Shown here: positions 32,543 through 42,009 of the stretch, one piece after another | Numbering within the stretch: position 1 is the first letter of the stretch | Layout: every line of letters starts with the position of its first letter | Source: Anastrepha obliqua | Taxonomy: Eukaryota; Arthropoda; Insecta; Diptera; Tephritidae | Direction of reading: 5' to 3' | Length of the DNA stretch: 64,000 nucleotides | Assembly: GCF_027943255.1 (NCBI RefSeq) | Contig: NC_072893.1 | Span: forward strand, 28,046,001-28,110,000 | Translations under genes and position numbers: made by a program | The notes under the pieces: model-generated | What the model was told of the DNA's origin: nothing | The model's database searches: none | The model's input: only the letters and a program-made list of their open reading frames with translations

Positions 32543-33258
32543 GGGGTTAGGGGTAGTCAGAATTTTCAAAAAATCGATTTTTTTTGCATTCTCTTAAAGT
32601 ATAATGTTTTAAAAATATTGTGTAAAAATTTGAAGTGAATCCGACAAATACTTTTCAAGTTATTCAACAATTAACAAAGGGTACTCGGGCGCTCCGGAGC
32701 CGATAGCAAAACTTTAAATGCGTTTTTCTCAAAACTATGTTTTTCAAACTGGTGAACACTGTAACTTAAAAACCGCTACGTAGATTTCAATAAAATTTAT
32801 ACAGCTTTTGAAAAACATAAAAAACTTGTACCTGATCGAAGGATTTTTTTTTTTCAAAAATTTCGATTTTTTTTTAACAATTAACTGTTGGTTTTTTTTT
32901 CTAAAATCTGGAAAAAATTTTCTGAGGCCGCCATTTTGTTCATTTTGAAAAAAAAAAGCTTCGATCAGGCACAAGATTATCTATTAATAAAACTAATTTT
33001 TCTTGTCCGATTGGTTTTAGATGAATCTGCAAGGACTTGTGATGTTCACCGCAAGGGACTTCTGGAGAAACGGGCTTCACACAAACAGCGATAACTTTTG
33101 CAATTATTAATTTTTTTTTTTGAAATTTTGGTGAAGTCAAGTTAAAACATGATGTTTTTATGCTATGTTTTTATTTTTGTTAAATAAATTAATTAAGTAG
33201 CAAAAAAAAAATTCGTGAAAATCATCATTTTTTCGGGCCTCTGACTACCCCTAACCCC
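32543..33258. mobile_element. TTAA-flanked MITE, family 2
   Basis: A 716-bp element with perfect 19-bp inverted ends GGGGTTAGGGGTAGTCAGA, TTAA outside both ends (32539-32542 and 33259-33262), and no coding capacity. A second internal inverted repeat pairs CTTGTACCTGATCGAAGG-T/A-run (about 32826) with CTTCGATCAGGCACAAG (about 32960), which could form a hairpin of roughly 150 bp. End sequence and length differ from family 1, but the flank and the G-rich start are shared. Confidence 0.85.
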
Positions 33259-33262
33259 TTAA

Positions 33263-35179
33263 GACGGTTTATTAAGGCACCGAATCATATCTTCATCTAG
33301 AAAGAGATTACTTCTACTGAAGTCCTTTTTATGTTTTTTTGAAATTTTTTATTTTCACCTCTCCAACATTACTGCCTACATTTTCCAATTGTCATTATTA
33401 TTGGACAATAAAAGCATAAAATCAACGCTGATGTTGACTTGCCTTCGTGGCATTGCTGCCCTGCACTGCCCCAACAAAATGCTAACAATGTGCCTACGAC
33501 AAGGAAAGAGAAAAATTCAACAATAAAACCAGCAAACAGAACAAACAACAAAAAGTAAAAATGGTAACTGTAACAGAAATGTACGACAAACCGACACAAT
33601 TACTTCGCGAAATTGTAAAAAATGCAACAAAATGGCCAACAACACAACACACAGCCAACAAGAGCAAGAATCATATTAACAATAACAAACAACAACAGCA
33701 ACAGCAGCAATACTGCAATAGCAGCAACTACAGCAGCGGGAGGGACCGAGCGGAGATGTAAGCGGCAACATCAACGGTAACAGCAACCGCGTTTGTTGGA
33801 AGTGGTGAGAAAAAAGCAACAACAACGTGAAACCAAAAATCACCAACCAACTGCGGTTGCCACGACTACGCGCCAACAGATGGACGGACAGACGTTCGTA
33901 CAGACACTGCACACACACACACGCACACGCACATACATACATATACATGTAGATAAGCCGTATGTGGCGTGATGGTGGCGTGGAGGCGTGGCAGTGTGGT
34001 GAAATGGCAGGCATTTTTGCTGTTTGGGGTTTTCACTGTGAACAAACAACAAAGCCAACAACCACATCAACGTCAATGATGACGACGGCGCAGGTGGCAA
34101 TCGTAAAAAATTATGCTGTGCAAACAACAGGCGTCGAAGGAAAAACAACATCAGCAACAACAAAAACAAGCACAAGATAACAACAATTGGCGTACGTGAA
34201 AAATTCACTGAAATAACTATCCATAATGCGAACAACAATAAAAACAGAAGCTGCGGCTATGCCAGTGCCAGTGGCAGTGGCAGTAGCAGCCTTGCAACAT
34301 CAAAATATGTGCGTATACCACAAAAATAAGCAACAACTGCAACAATAAAACGACAAGTAACTGCAGTGCCAACGACTGGAGCGACACTTTTGTTAACTCG
34401 CGAAGGAAAAAATGCGAAAAAACGACAACGAAGCAACGATGCAACGATGAACCGCAAAAAGTTGTTGCTTCATCATCGGCAGCAACTGTAATGCCACTGA
34501 AAGCGGCAACAAATTCAACAAGAACAGCAGAGGCCAAGCTGCCAGTCAGCCAGTCAGCCAGCAATCTGGCAAGAGGAGCCAAATAATGACAAACGAAAAT
34601 AACCACTGAAGCAGCAACAATAATTCAACTGACTACCGAAGGACAAAGCGCGGCGCTACAAATGAACAATCAGCGCAACTGCTGGAGGAGCGGATGCACA
34701 GGCAAACGCATGCACGGACAGACGGAAGAGCAGCAAACGGAAGTGCGTTGGCCAGTTGCAGGGTTTCCGCTTCTTTGGAAATTTGCAATAAATAAAATAA
34801 AAAAAAAACATAAAATATAAAAAGAGAAAATAAAAAAACGAATTGCAAATGGAAAGCGAAATAATAAAAATTTAAAAGGCAGAAAAACAAAAGTATCAAT
34901 GATTGCTGCAAAAATAAAAATCAATAAAATGTGCAACGCATGCCACGCATGGCTGCTGTGGCACTCCAGCCTGGCGCTAGTGCTTGTGATGGAAGGAAGC
35001 GCTGGTGGTCAGGGTGGCAGGTAGTTGAGGAGTTGACATGCAGGCTGCGTGTGTGACCCGCTGGTCATATAATCGTTGAAATATTGCTGCTATAGATGCA
35101 TGAAAACAACACTCACGCACACACCGACACAGTTGACATTGTAAATTAATTCGTACCATTTAAATTCAGCTTGCCATTG
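33263..35179. other. TE-poor spacer rich in CAA/CAG
   Basis: CAACA and CAGCAA interruptions are dense at 33540-33840, 34020-34180 and 34270-34640, and (CA)n lies at about 33908-33935. ORFs here are Gln/Asn/Thr- or Leu/Val-rich readings of these repeats on opposite strands. No exon was supported. Confidence 0.5.
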
Positions 35180-35965
35180 TTCGCACACACTTACAGTAAT
35201 GGGCAGTGAAATAGGAACACTCACAGCTGTTAATGATACTTCTACTTTCTTCTGCTTCTTGTTTGGCGCGATAACCGCTTAAGCGATTTTGGTCGAGTTT
35301 AACAGAGCGCGTCAGTCGTTTCTTTCTCGTGTTAACCGCCGCCAGCTGGACACACCAAGTAAAGGAAAGTCTTTCTCCACCTGAGCTTTTCAACGTAGAG
35401 GAAGCCTACTTCTTCATCTGCTACTACCAGCTGGTACCGCATCGAATACTTTCAGAGCCGAAGTGTTTGTTTCCATTCGGACGGTATGACCCAGCCAACG
35501 TAGTCGCTGCGCTATGTCTACGTCGTCGTAAATCTCATACAGGTCATAGTTCATCGCCTGCGATACTCGCCATCGCCAACGTGCAAAGATCCGAAAATCT
35601 ACCGCAAAATCTTTCTATCAAACACTTCAAGGGACGGAGTGATATTGGTTGTTGCCATCTTCCAAGCGCCTTATGATGAGAGCCTTATAGAGTGGTTAGT
35701 TTTGTTCGTCGAGAGAGGTCTTTACTACTCAATTGCCTTCTTAGTCCAAAGTAGCATTAGTTGACAAGAGAGAGTCTCCTTTGGATTTCTGGCTGATTTT
35801 GTTACCAGTGTTAATTGTGGTTCCGAGATAAACGAAGTCTCGTACGTCTACTTTACTCGAAAATAATACACTACATCGATTTTTCATTCGAGATGTGGTA
35901 CCTAAATCGCGCGGGTGATGCTGTAAGTAATTCAACTCCAATCTGCTTTCGAAACAACAATTCAT
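35180..35965 (-). pseudogene. RTE-like LINE ORF2 C-terminus, copy 3
   Basis: The minus strand reads DVRDFVYLGTTINTGNKISQ at about 35840-35800. After frame changes it reads SLEVFDRKIL, HVGDGEYRRR, RLRWLGHTVRMETN-like residues, VFDAVPAGSSR and finally TRKKRLTRSVKLDQNRLSGY near 35300-35260. It is collinear with copy 2 at 16601-17460 and shares the VFDAVPAGSSR stretch with copy 1. Several frameshifts and a deletion between FVYLG and SLEVF are present. Confidence 0.7.
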
Positions 35966-36115
35966 GCGAATCTTTCATCATTCGAAAGAGAGCTGGAAGC
36001 TTTCTTTTTAGAAGACGCCTTCTACAGAACGCTTGCGCTTTCTCTTTCACAGTCTCAAAGGACTTAAATCCTGCTCCTTTTAATGCAAACTTCACCTCAG
36101 TAAGCATATATCGGG
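35930..36115 (-). pseudogene. Possible mariner transposase C-terminal scrap
   Basis: The minus strand reads LTEVKFALKGAGFKSFETVK then EKAQAFCRRRLL. The K-x-x-L-K-G-x-x-F-x-S-x-E-x-V-K-E-K pattern resembles the segment after the third Asp in DD34D mariners. There are no catalytic residues, and it overlaps the upstream end of the LINE fragment. Tentative. Confidence 0.4.
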
Positions 36116-36349
36116 TATTTTTTTAAGAGCTTAAGAACTTGTAATGATAATACATAACAGAAATATTATTGAAGTGAGTTTTTGAAGTGAAACTCTTAGG
36201 CGTCGATGGACGAGCAAGAATGGAGAGTAAAATTTCAAGGCCATGCAACGTTTTGGGCATTTTCGTTCCGCGAGAGAGAAAAAAGATATAGCGTAGAGGA
36301 AAACGAGAGAGAGAGCTATATACAGGGTTGGCCATATTAAACTGACCCA

Positions 36350-36565
36350 TTGAGTAACTTTATAACTTTTTACTGTAATTTGAAATCTAAGGTTTACGTC
36401 AACAAGCCAAAGACACTAGGCGCACTTAAGGCCAATATCCGACGGGAAATAGCCGCCATATCGGCCGAGACGCTGGCCAAAACTATGGAAAACGCCGAAA
36501 AACGGGCACATTACGCTATACGAGCTAAGGGCGACCACTTGCGCGATATCATATTCAAAAAGTGA
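36350..36565 (+). pseudogene. Element C transposase C-terminus
   Basis: Reads LKSKVYVNKPKTLGALKANI, then RREIAAISAETLAKTMENAE and HYAIRAKGDHLRDIIFKK with a natural stop. This corresponds to the region after the third catalytic Asp (x-L-K-S-K-V-Y) in DD37-41D-type transposases. The catalytic domain is wholly deleted. The ATG at 36350 is fortuitous, lying just inside the terminal repeat. Confidence 0.75.
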
Positions 36566-37034
36566 TGTAAACGAATCTCCTTGAACTAAATTAAATGTTT
36601 TTCACAATGAAACACAAAAAAATGTTTCTTTTTCCATATTTTTTTAATAATCACATGGGTCAGTTTAAGATGGCCAACCCTGTACATATCCAAATACGTG
36701 CTAAGGGCGACCACTTGCGCGATATCATATTCAAAAAGTGATGTAAACGAATCTCCTTGAACTAAGTTAAATGTTTTTCACAATGAAACACAAAAAAATG
36801 TTTCTTTTTCCATATTTTTTTAATAATCACATGGGTCAGTTTAAGATGGCCAACCCTGTACATATCCAAATACGTGCTAAGGGCGACCACTTGCGCGATA
36901 TCATATTCAAAAAGTGATGTAAACGAATCTCCTTGAACTAAATTAAATGTTTTTCACAATGAAACACAAAAAAATGTTTCTTTTTCCATATTTTTTTAAT
37001 AATCACATGGGTCAGTTTAATATGGCCAACCCTG
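36524..37034 (+). repeat. 176-bp tandem repeat, three units
   Basis: Units begin at GCTAAGGGCGACCACTTGCG at 36524, 36700 and 36876, exactly 176 bp apart. The third unit stops at the transposon end (159 bp). Each unit includes 14 transposase codons, the stop, the 3' UTR, the terminal inverted repeat and a linker (ACATATCCAAATACGT in the first two). Units are nearly identical. Confidence 0.95.
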
Positions 37035-37264
37035 TATATTTTAGAGAGCTTATATATATCTACCTTATATATATCTTAGATACACTTTAGGCTATTTTTC
37101 CTGAGTTTTTCCTTGTGGTTTCTAAGTTCTAGGGAGGATTAACACTGCCTACTTTTAGGCGCTTGTTTGTTGGTGCAAACTTGTAGGAAATATATTTTTG
37201 GTGTCTACGTTTTGGCGTTATATTTTCTTGATGTCTACTGTTTGGGGCGTTTTTTGGTCTCCAA
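37035..37264. other. Unassigned sequence next to R1
   Basis: TATATATC-rich then mixed sequence. It may belong to the same unknown element as R1, because it is contiguous and has no other assignment. Confidence 0.35.
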
Positions 37265-37410
37265 ACGTTGTGAATTTATTTAGATATATATTCTTTCTCT
37301 CTCTTGCTCTCTCTCTCATTCTCTCTCGGGTCTCTCTCCCTTTCTTTGCCCGTTTTGAAAGTTTCACTCCTACATATTATGTGTACTACCCTAAACACAC
37401 TTTTTTTATT
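37265..37410 (-). repeat. Dispersed repeat R1, copy 2
   Basis: The reverse complement matches 1170-1305: GTAGTACACATAA, GTGAAACTTTCAA, GAGAGAGACC then a GA-rich tract, GAAAGAATATATATC and AATAAATTCACAAC, all in the same order. Confidence 0.65.
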
Positions 37411-37489
37411 ATAACCTGGTAGATAGGATCGACCCTGAGTGAAAATGGAAACATTAACGAAGATGTGACACACAGAATTAATGCGGCGT

Positions 37490-38040
37490 GGTTAATTGGT
37501 TAAAGTCGTACAGCCTTTCGGGCGTCTTATGCGACAGGAAAATGCCTTTAACGATTAAGGGAAACGTGTACAAAACCTGCGTGAGACTAGTAATGCCGTA
37601 CGGGTCGGAATGTTAGGCAGCGCAGGCTAAGCACAACCAGAAGAACAGAGTTGCGGAAATGAAAATGCCTCGCTGGACAACAGAAATAACACGCGTGGAC
37701 ATCAAGACCCGAGAAAATATGAAAATTGCACCAATATCGGAGAAAATGAGAGAAGGCAGGCTAAGATGGTATGGGAACGTAATGCGTAGAGACGAAGATC
37801 ACAGCTTCAAACTCGCCATGAACATAACTGAGCCAAAAAGAACTGGAGGATGGCCCCAATCAACTCAGCTAAGCACGATACAAAGGCACATACGAGAGCA
37901 GCACCTTGATGATGGTACGACGCAGGCTGCAGGACAGAGGAACCTGGCGCATGAGGACAAGAAAAAGAGAAGACTTCAAATAGCAAAGAGAGAAAAAGAT
38001 AATCCGGTAGATAATTTCAAGGCATTTATTTTTTGTATAT
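37490..38040 (+). pseudogene. LINE RT thumb/C-terminal fragment
   Basis: Reads MPLTIKGNVYKTCVRLVMPY, GSECxAAQAKHNQKNRVAEM and KMPRWTTEITRVD, then APISEKMREGRLRWYGNVMR, RDEDHSFKLAMNITEPKRTG and RNLAHEDKKKRRLQ. This is the region after RT in endonuclease-reverse transcriptase LINEs (L-R-W-Y/F-G-H-V-x-R motif). One stop interrupts GSEC-A at 37615. The 127-codon frame from 37659 is otherwise open but has no catalytic motif. Confidence 0.7.
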
Positions 38041-38350
38041 GACATCCATCATATGTCCGCCACGGCTAGAAGTTGCAATAAATCTGAACAATAAATCTAA
38101 ATGAGTCAAATTAGCAAGCGATAGTCATTGGCTGCGATGGCTTCAATACTTGCACGTAAGCCAAAATCCTTCCTTAAAATTTTCCACGTAGTCGAAGAAC
38201 AAAGGCCAACAAGTTGAGAGCGACGATGAATCGACATTTCGGCGTTTACTTCAGCACTTTGCTCTATGAACTTCGCGAACAGATTTATTTTTTTTTAATT
38301 AAGTTTCCATACTTTGGAAGCGTTGTTCTAGTGTTAGACGATTCATGATG
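38035..38350 (-). pseudogene. Tc1/mariner-like transposase, internally deleted
   Basis: The minus strand from 38346 reads MNRLTLEQRFQSMET, then NKSVREVHRA and, after a frame change, IHRRSQLVGLCSSTTWKILR and KDFGLRASIEAIAAND. It ends with SRGGHMMDVIYKK and a stop. This is an N-terminal HTH joined to the last ~25 residues. All catalytic residues are absent. No terminal repeat was recognised. Confidence 0.6.
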
Positions 38351-38408
38351 ACTTGCCAAACCTTACTGAATAGAAATGTTACCCTAGATATCGATGTCTA
38401 TAGTTCTC

Positions 38409-38530
38409 GTTCCCACGACAATCCGTTCTTCGCAACCGGAACGAACCAGATTTATAACGGGCCAAGGACTGTCACTTCAGCAGCATCCCCATATAAATAT
38501 GGGGAATGCTTATGCTGCTACTACAACAAC
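38409..38530 (+). mobile_element. 5'-truncated LINE 3' end with 15-bp duplication
   Basis: ATGTCTATAGTTCTC occurs at 38394-38408 and 38531-38545, directly flanking this 122-bp insert. The insert ends in CTACTACAACAAC and holds a stem-loop: AGCAGCATcCCCATAT pairs with ATATGGGGAATGCTtatGCTGC at about 38478-38516. A hairpin followed by a (CAA)n-type tail suits the 3' UTR recognised by a LINE reverse transcriptase. I recall similar ends as common in tephritids, but the family is not identified. Confidence 0.85.
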
Positions 38531-38545
38531 ATGTCTATAGTTCTC

Positions 38546-39320
38546 ATGCAGCTAAAAAAATAGCCCGCACAAGTAGAAGTCATCTTCCTCAATATCTCAT
38601 AAATATGGTAGATGACCTGGCACTGGTTTGCTGTACCGGAAACCGCTTGATACCGAACTCAATACTTTTGCTTTCCATGAGTTTTTTGTACTCATTCTTC
38701 TACAGAGTTTTACTAAAGGGGGTACTACTGTTGACTACAATAATAATTTGGCCTTTATATGCAGTAGCACCTTTTCCAAGTTTCATGTGAAATTTCTCAT
38801 CCACTCTTCACTCTATTTCTTCGCTTAACCTTTTCCTAGGGCAAAAAAAAAAAAAAAACACTTCTCTTATGTGTTCGAAGGCCACGGCTATACAGATTTG
38901 TTTACAGAAGCAAGAAGCAGTGCATTCGAAAGGCAAGGCTTCACACTAAATAGCTGTTGCTTGATGGTATTTGGCGCATGGGTAGTTTTTCTATAGTCAG
39001 TCTCATTACACGGTGCTGCATTCAAAAATACTTGGGAAGTGATGCTATTTTTCTTGATTTATAATATTGATTATATTTATATTATTTCTTATTTTATTTT
39101 ACCTACTTTTCACACATAAATACATACAAACGCACCAAATTCTTTCAAAAATTAAAATATTTTGTAAAACACTTAAGTCGAGTAACTCTTTCACGAAGTG
39201 GGCGTTTAGACTTTTTTTTGAAAAGTCTGGAAAAATTATTTTGTCCTTCATTATACCTAAATTCTATGGGCTATAAAACTTCGCACCCGAAATTTGTGAA
39301 AAAATTATAAGTAAATTTTA
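38546..39320. other. Unassigned sequence
   Basis: Contains a poly-A run at about 38846-38861 and AT-rich sequence. No gene or repeat was recognised. Confidence 0.4.
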
Positions 39321-39499
39321 CATTCTGTGAAAAAAATTTCGGGAATTGTTCATTTAAAAATGTCTACATCTTTTTTGCTGGAATGTTAGTACAACTGTCC
39401 TCTATAGTGTCGCAGAATTTGAGCGTGACTTGTAAATTAGTTTTTTTTTGGCATTTAATTATATCAGTCAACCGCAGGTGTGCTCTGCGATTTTCACTG

Positions 39500-40805
39500 T
39501 GGATAAAAATATCGAACAAAAAATTTGTCTTAAATTTTGTGTGTTTGAACGAGACTTCGTGTGCCGAATAGTTGAAAATGTTGCAGAGAGCCTATGGCGA
39601 GTGTGCTTTATCAAAAACTCGTATCTACGAGTTGTATAAGGATTTTGCAGAGGGCCGAGAAGTCGTGGAAGATTTGCCCCGATCTGGTCGCCCATCAACG
39701 TCTTCAACGGATGAAAACGTCATTTATGTTTGATGGAGGTAGCTCGAGTTAACGACATGGCCTCACTTTCTTATTTTGAAATCACTTCAGTCCATGGTCA
39801 ATAGACATGCATTATCAAGTAAGCAATACACAATCAGCAACGAATTATCTCAATGCGATAACAACCGCCGCAATCAAATAGTATAAATAGCAGCAAGATT
39901 TCTGTAACAAGTTAGTCTTAATAATATCGAAAATAAACACGCACTTCGGCGTTAAAATATAAAAAAAGAGATTTTTTTTTCTCATATCGTGAAAGCGATA
40001 TTAACTGTCGTGACTTTAGCGCTTCTCACGAATCAATTCGCAACATTTTACATCATCGATTGGGCATGAGACGCATGGCTGCTTGACTCGTTCCTAGAGA
40101 GTTGAATTTCTTTCAAAAAATTCGTCGGAAGAAGGTGGCTGAAGACATGCTTGAGCAAGACAATTCGGACCCAACGTTAATCCAGCGCATCATAACAGGT
40201 GATGAGACATGGGTATGTATATGAGTTTAACATGCAAACCACGCGACTGAGTGGCGCTATCCACATGAACCGAAACGCCAAAAACCACGCCAAAGTCGGT
40301 CAAAAGGGAAAGTCATGCTACTCATTTTCTTTGTTATCGAGGTGTCGTGCACTCGGAATTCGTTTCAAATGATTTCACGGTAAATAAAGAATATTATTTG
40401 GAAGTTATGCGATATTTGAGAGAAAGGAAGGAAGTGCGTAAGAAACGCCTCAATTTGTGGAAATAAAACTCATGGATCTTGCACCATGACAACGCACCGT
40501 CTCAGAAGGCTCATATTGTCAACACTTTTTTAATAAAAAATCCCACAAATATCATCGAACAACACCCGTATTCACCGGATTCTTCGGATTTAGCCCCCTA
40601 TGACTTTTTTCTTTTCCTTTACCCAAAACTTAAATTGCAGTCTGTGAATCGATGGAGGCCATTAAGAAGAATTCACCGAAGGAGCTGAAGAAGATATCGT
40701 CAAATGCGCTTAAAAGGTGCTTTGGTGACTAGACTAATCACTGGCATATGTTTATTGCTTCGAATGGAGCCTATCTTGGAAGCCACAAAATAAATTTTGA
40801 TGATT
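39500..40805 (+). pseudogene. Mariner E transposase, interrupted and decayed
   Basis: The N-terminus reads VDKNIEQKICLKFCV, then in a shifted frame AESL, MLQRAYGECALSKTRIYELY, KDFAEGREVVEDLPRSGRPS and TSSTDENV. The insertion follows. Coding resumes at about 39990 (SHESIRNILHHRLGMRRMAA), then LVPRELNFFQKIRRKKVAED, RIITGDETWV (first Asp), MTTHRL/HHDNAPSQKAH (second Asp) and LAPYDFFLF (third Asp). The last two are read at 40479-40610. Multiple stops and frameshifts rule out activity. It is related to but distinct from mariner D. Confidence 0.85.
39747..39965. mobile_element. Candidate solo LTR inside mariner E
   Basis: Foreign sequence splits the mariner gene between TDENV and the second HTH. 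It starts at or near AGTTAACGAC, contains a TATA box (AGTATAAATAGCAG at about 39879) and a poly-A signal-like AATAAACACG at about 39931, spaced as in LTRs of Gypsy-type elements. Some of those begin with AGTTA. Exact ends and a target duplication could not be fixed; the right end may lie as far as 39990. Non-coding. Confidence 0.45.
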
Positions 40806-40861
40806 AAACATTTATTTTGCGTTGTATTGAACAATTCCCGGTAATTTTTTGACAGAATGTA

Positions 40862-41278
40862 TGTTTCTGTAACTCTGATTTTTGTGAACATTTTTGATTT
40901 TTTTTTAATCTGCACCAAGTTTCAAACTTGCATTTATGTGATTTTTATAAGAAAATGAACCATATTTTTATGAAAAAAAATTTCAAAATCAAATAAGAAA
41001 CAAATCAATTTTCAAAACTTGCCAATAAGTCCCAGAGTTATAGTTATTTCACGTAGTGGACCTGGTAGAGTGGCGCATACATTTTGCATTTTGGACTTAG
41101 CTAGCACCTCGACCATTTCGTGGTGAACCATTTGATGTTTTAGCAAGTGAAGATTTCTATAATATTACGACGCTTCCAATGCTTTTCTTATAAGACGCAG
41201 AAATTCATAGCAGAAAAGCAGGTGGAAATTTACCACAGCCTGTCGACCTCTATTAGATATACTATTTTTTATATACCA
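40862..41278. other. Unassigned sequence
   Basis: AT-rich at first, then mixed. No supported feature. Confidence 0.4.
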
Positions 41279-41365
41279 TACAACAAAACGCACGCTACAA
41301 ATAGGAGAAGGAGCACGGCCAAACAGGGTGTAAGCGCCAATTACATGTATATATATTATATTTGT
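41279..41365 (+). repeat. SINE1 3' body fragment
   Basis: CAAATAGGAGAAGGAGCACG then GCCAAACAGGGTGTAAGCGC and CAATTACATGTATATATATT match the SINE1 3' region at 6650-6735. Confidence 0.7.
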
Positions 41366-41444
41366 GGGTGCGTCCTGTCGCTCTTCTGCGAATATCACTG
41401 TGGATATGAAATCACGGATAGACAGGAGGTGGAATAATCTAGCC

Positions 41445-41790
41445 ACATGTAAAGCCGCGAAAATCATGTGTAAACAGAGAGCAGATAACTACGTCCGATG
41501 CCTAGATAGGAAAGCAGAACTATCGTAGGTATACTGACAAGCCACAATTTGTTGGCATGCATACAAGATGGGAATTGCAAACAATGATAGCTGCAGATTT
41601 TGCAATGAACTACAAGAGACGGAAACTCATGAACACCTTTTATGTTCTTGCCCTGCATTAGCTAGAACCCGAATGAAATGTTTAGGAGCTCTACAATATG
41701 AGAGGTGAGAATGTTTCTCGGGGTAAGAGCTTCAGAGTTTTCTTAGATTCGCAAAAGATGTAGACTTATTACAAGGAAACGTAATGGTCA
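41445..41790 (+). pseudogene. LINE C-terminus with Cys-His knuckle
   Basis: Reads VRCLDRKAELS, then YKMGIANNDSCRFCNELQET and ETHEHLLCSCPALARTRMKC, then LGALQYE and FLRFAKDVDLL. This is the C-x-x-C-x(n)-H-x4-C knuckle of I/Jockey-type ORF2. Stops lie on either side. The upstream RNase H is not visible. Confidence 0.7.
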
Positions 41791-42009
41791 AGCTCCATCT
41801 GGTACCACTAAGGAGTCGAAGACAAAGGCCAACAAAGGCCAATTTTGTGACAAATTTTGCAATGCATACAGTGAGAACAAACTCACATTACAAAGTTGCG
41901 TTATTTTTGCTTCTGTTCGTATGCATTGTCTACTCATAAATTGTACTCAGTTTCGTGGCAAATTTTGCTAGTTCACAATGGAGTGGGGGCTAAGGAAAAT
42001 CGCATTGCA

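Larger units (their letters stand above)
36322..37034 (+). mobile_element. Element C: deleted transposon with triplicated 3' end
   Basis: The left end CAGGGTTGGCCATATTAAAC and right end GTTTAATATGGCCAACCCTG are perfect inverted repeats with TA outside both. Between them are only the last ~65 codons of a Tc1/mariner-like transposase, then its 3' UTR plus terminal repeat, present three times in tandem with a 176-bp period. The last unit's end matches the left terminus exactly (TTTAATATGG), while the first two units have TTTAAGATGG. Confidence 0.9.
39321..40859 (+). mobile_element. Mariner E with an LTR-like insertion
   Basis: The left end CATTCTGTGAAAAAAATTTC and the complement of the right end (CATTCTGTCAAAAAATTACC) are imperfect inverted repeats that continue with GGGAATTGTTCA, and TA lies on each side. 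The element is 1539 bp, of which roughly 220-250 bp (39747 to about 39965-39990) is foreign. The net length therefore fits a normal mariner of about 1.3 kb. Confidence 0.85.
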
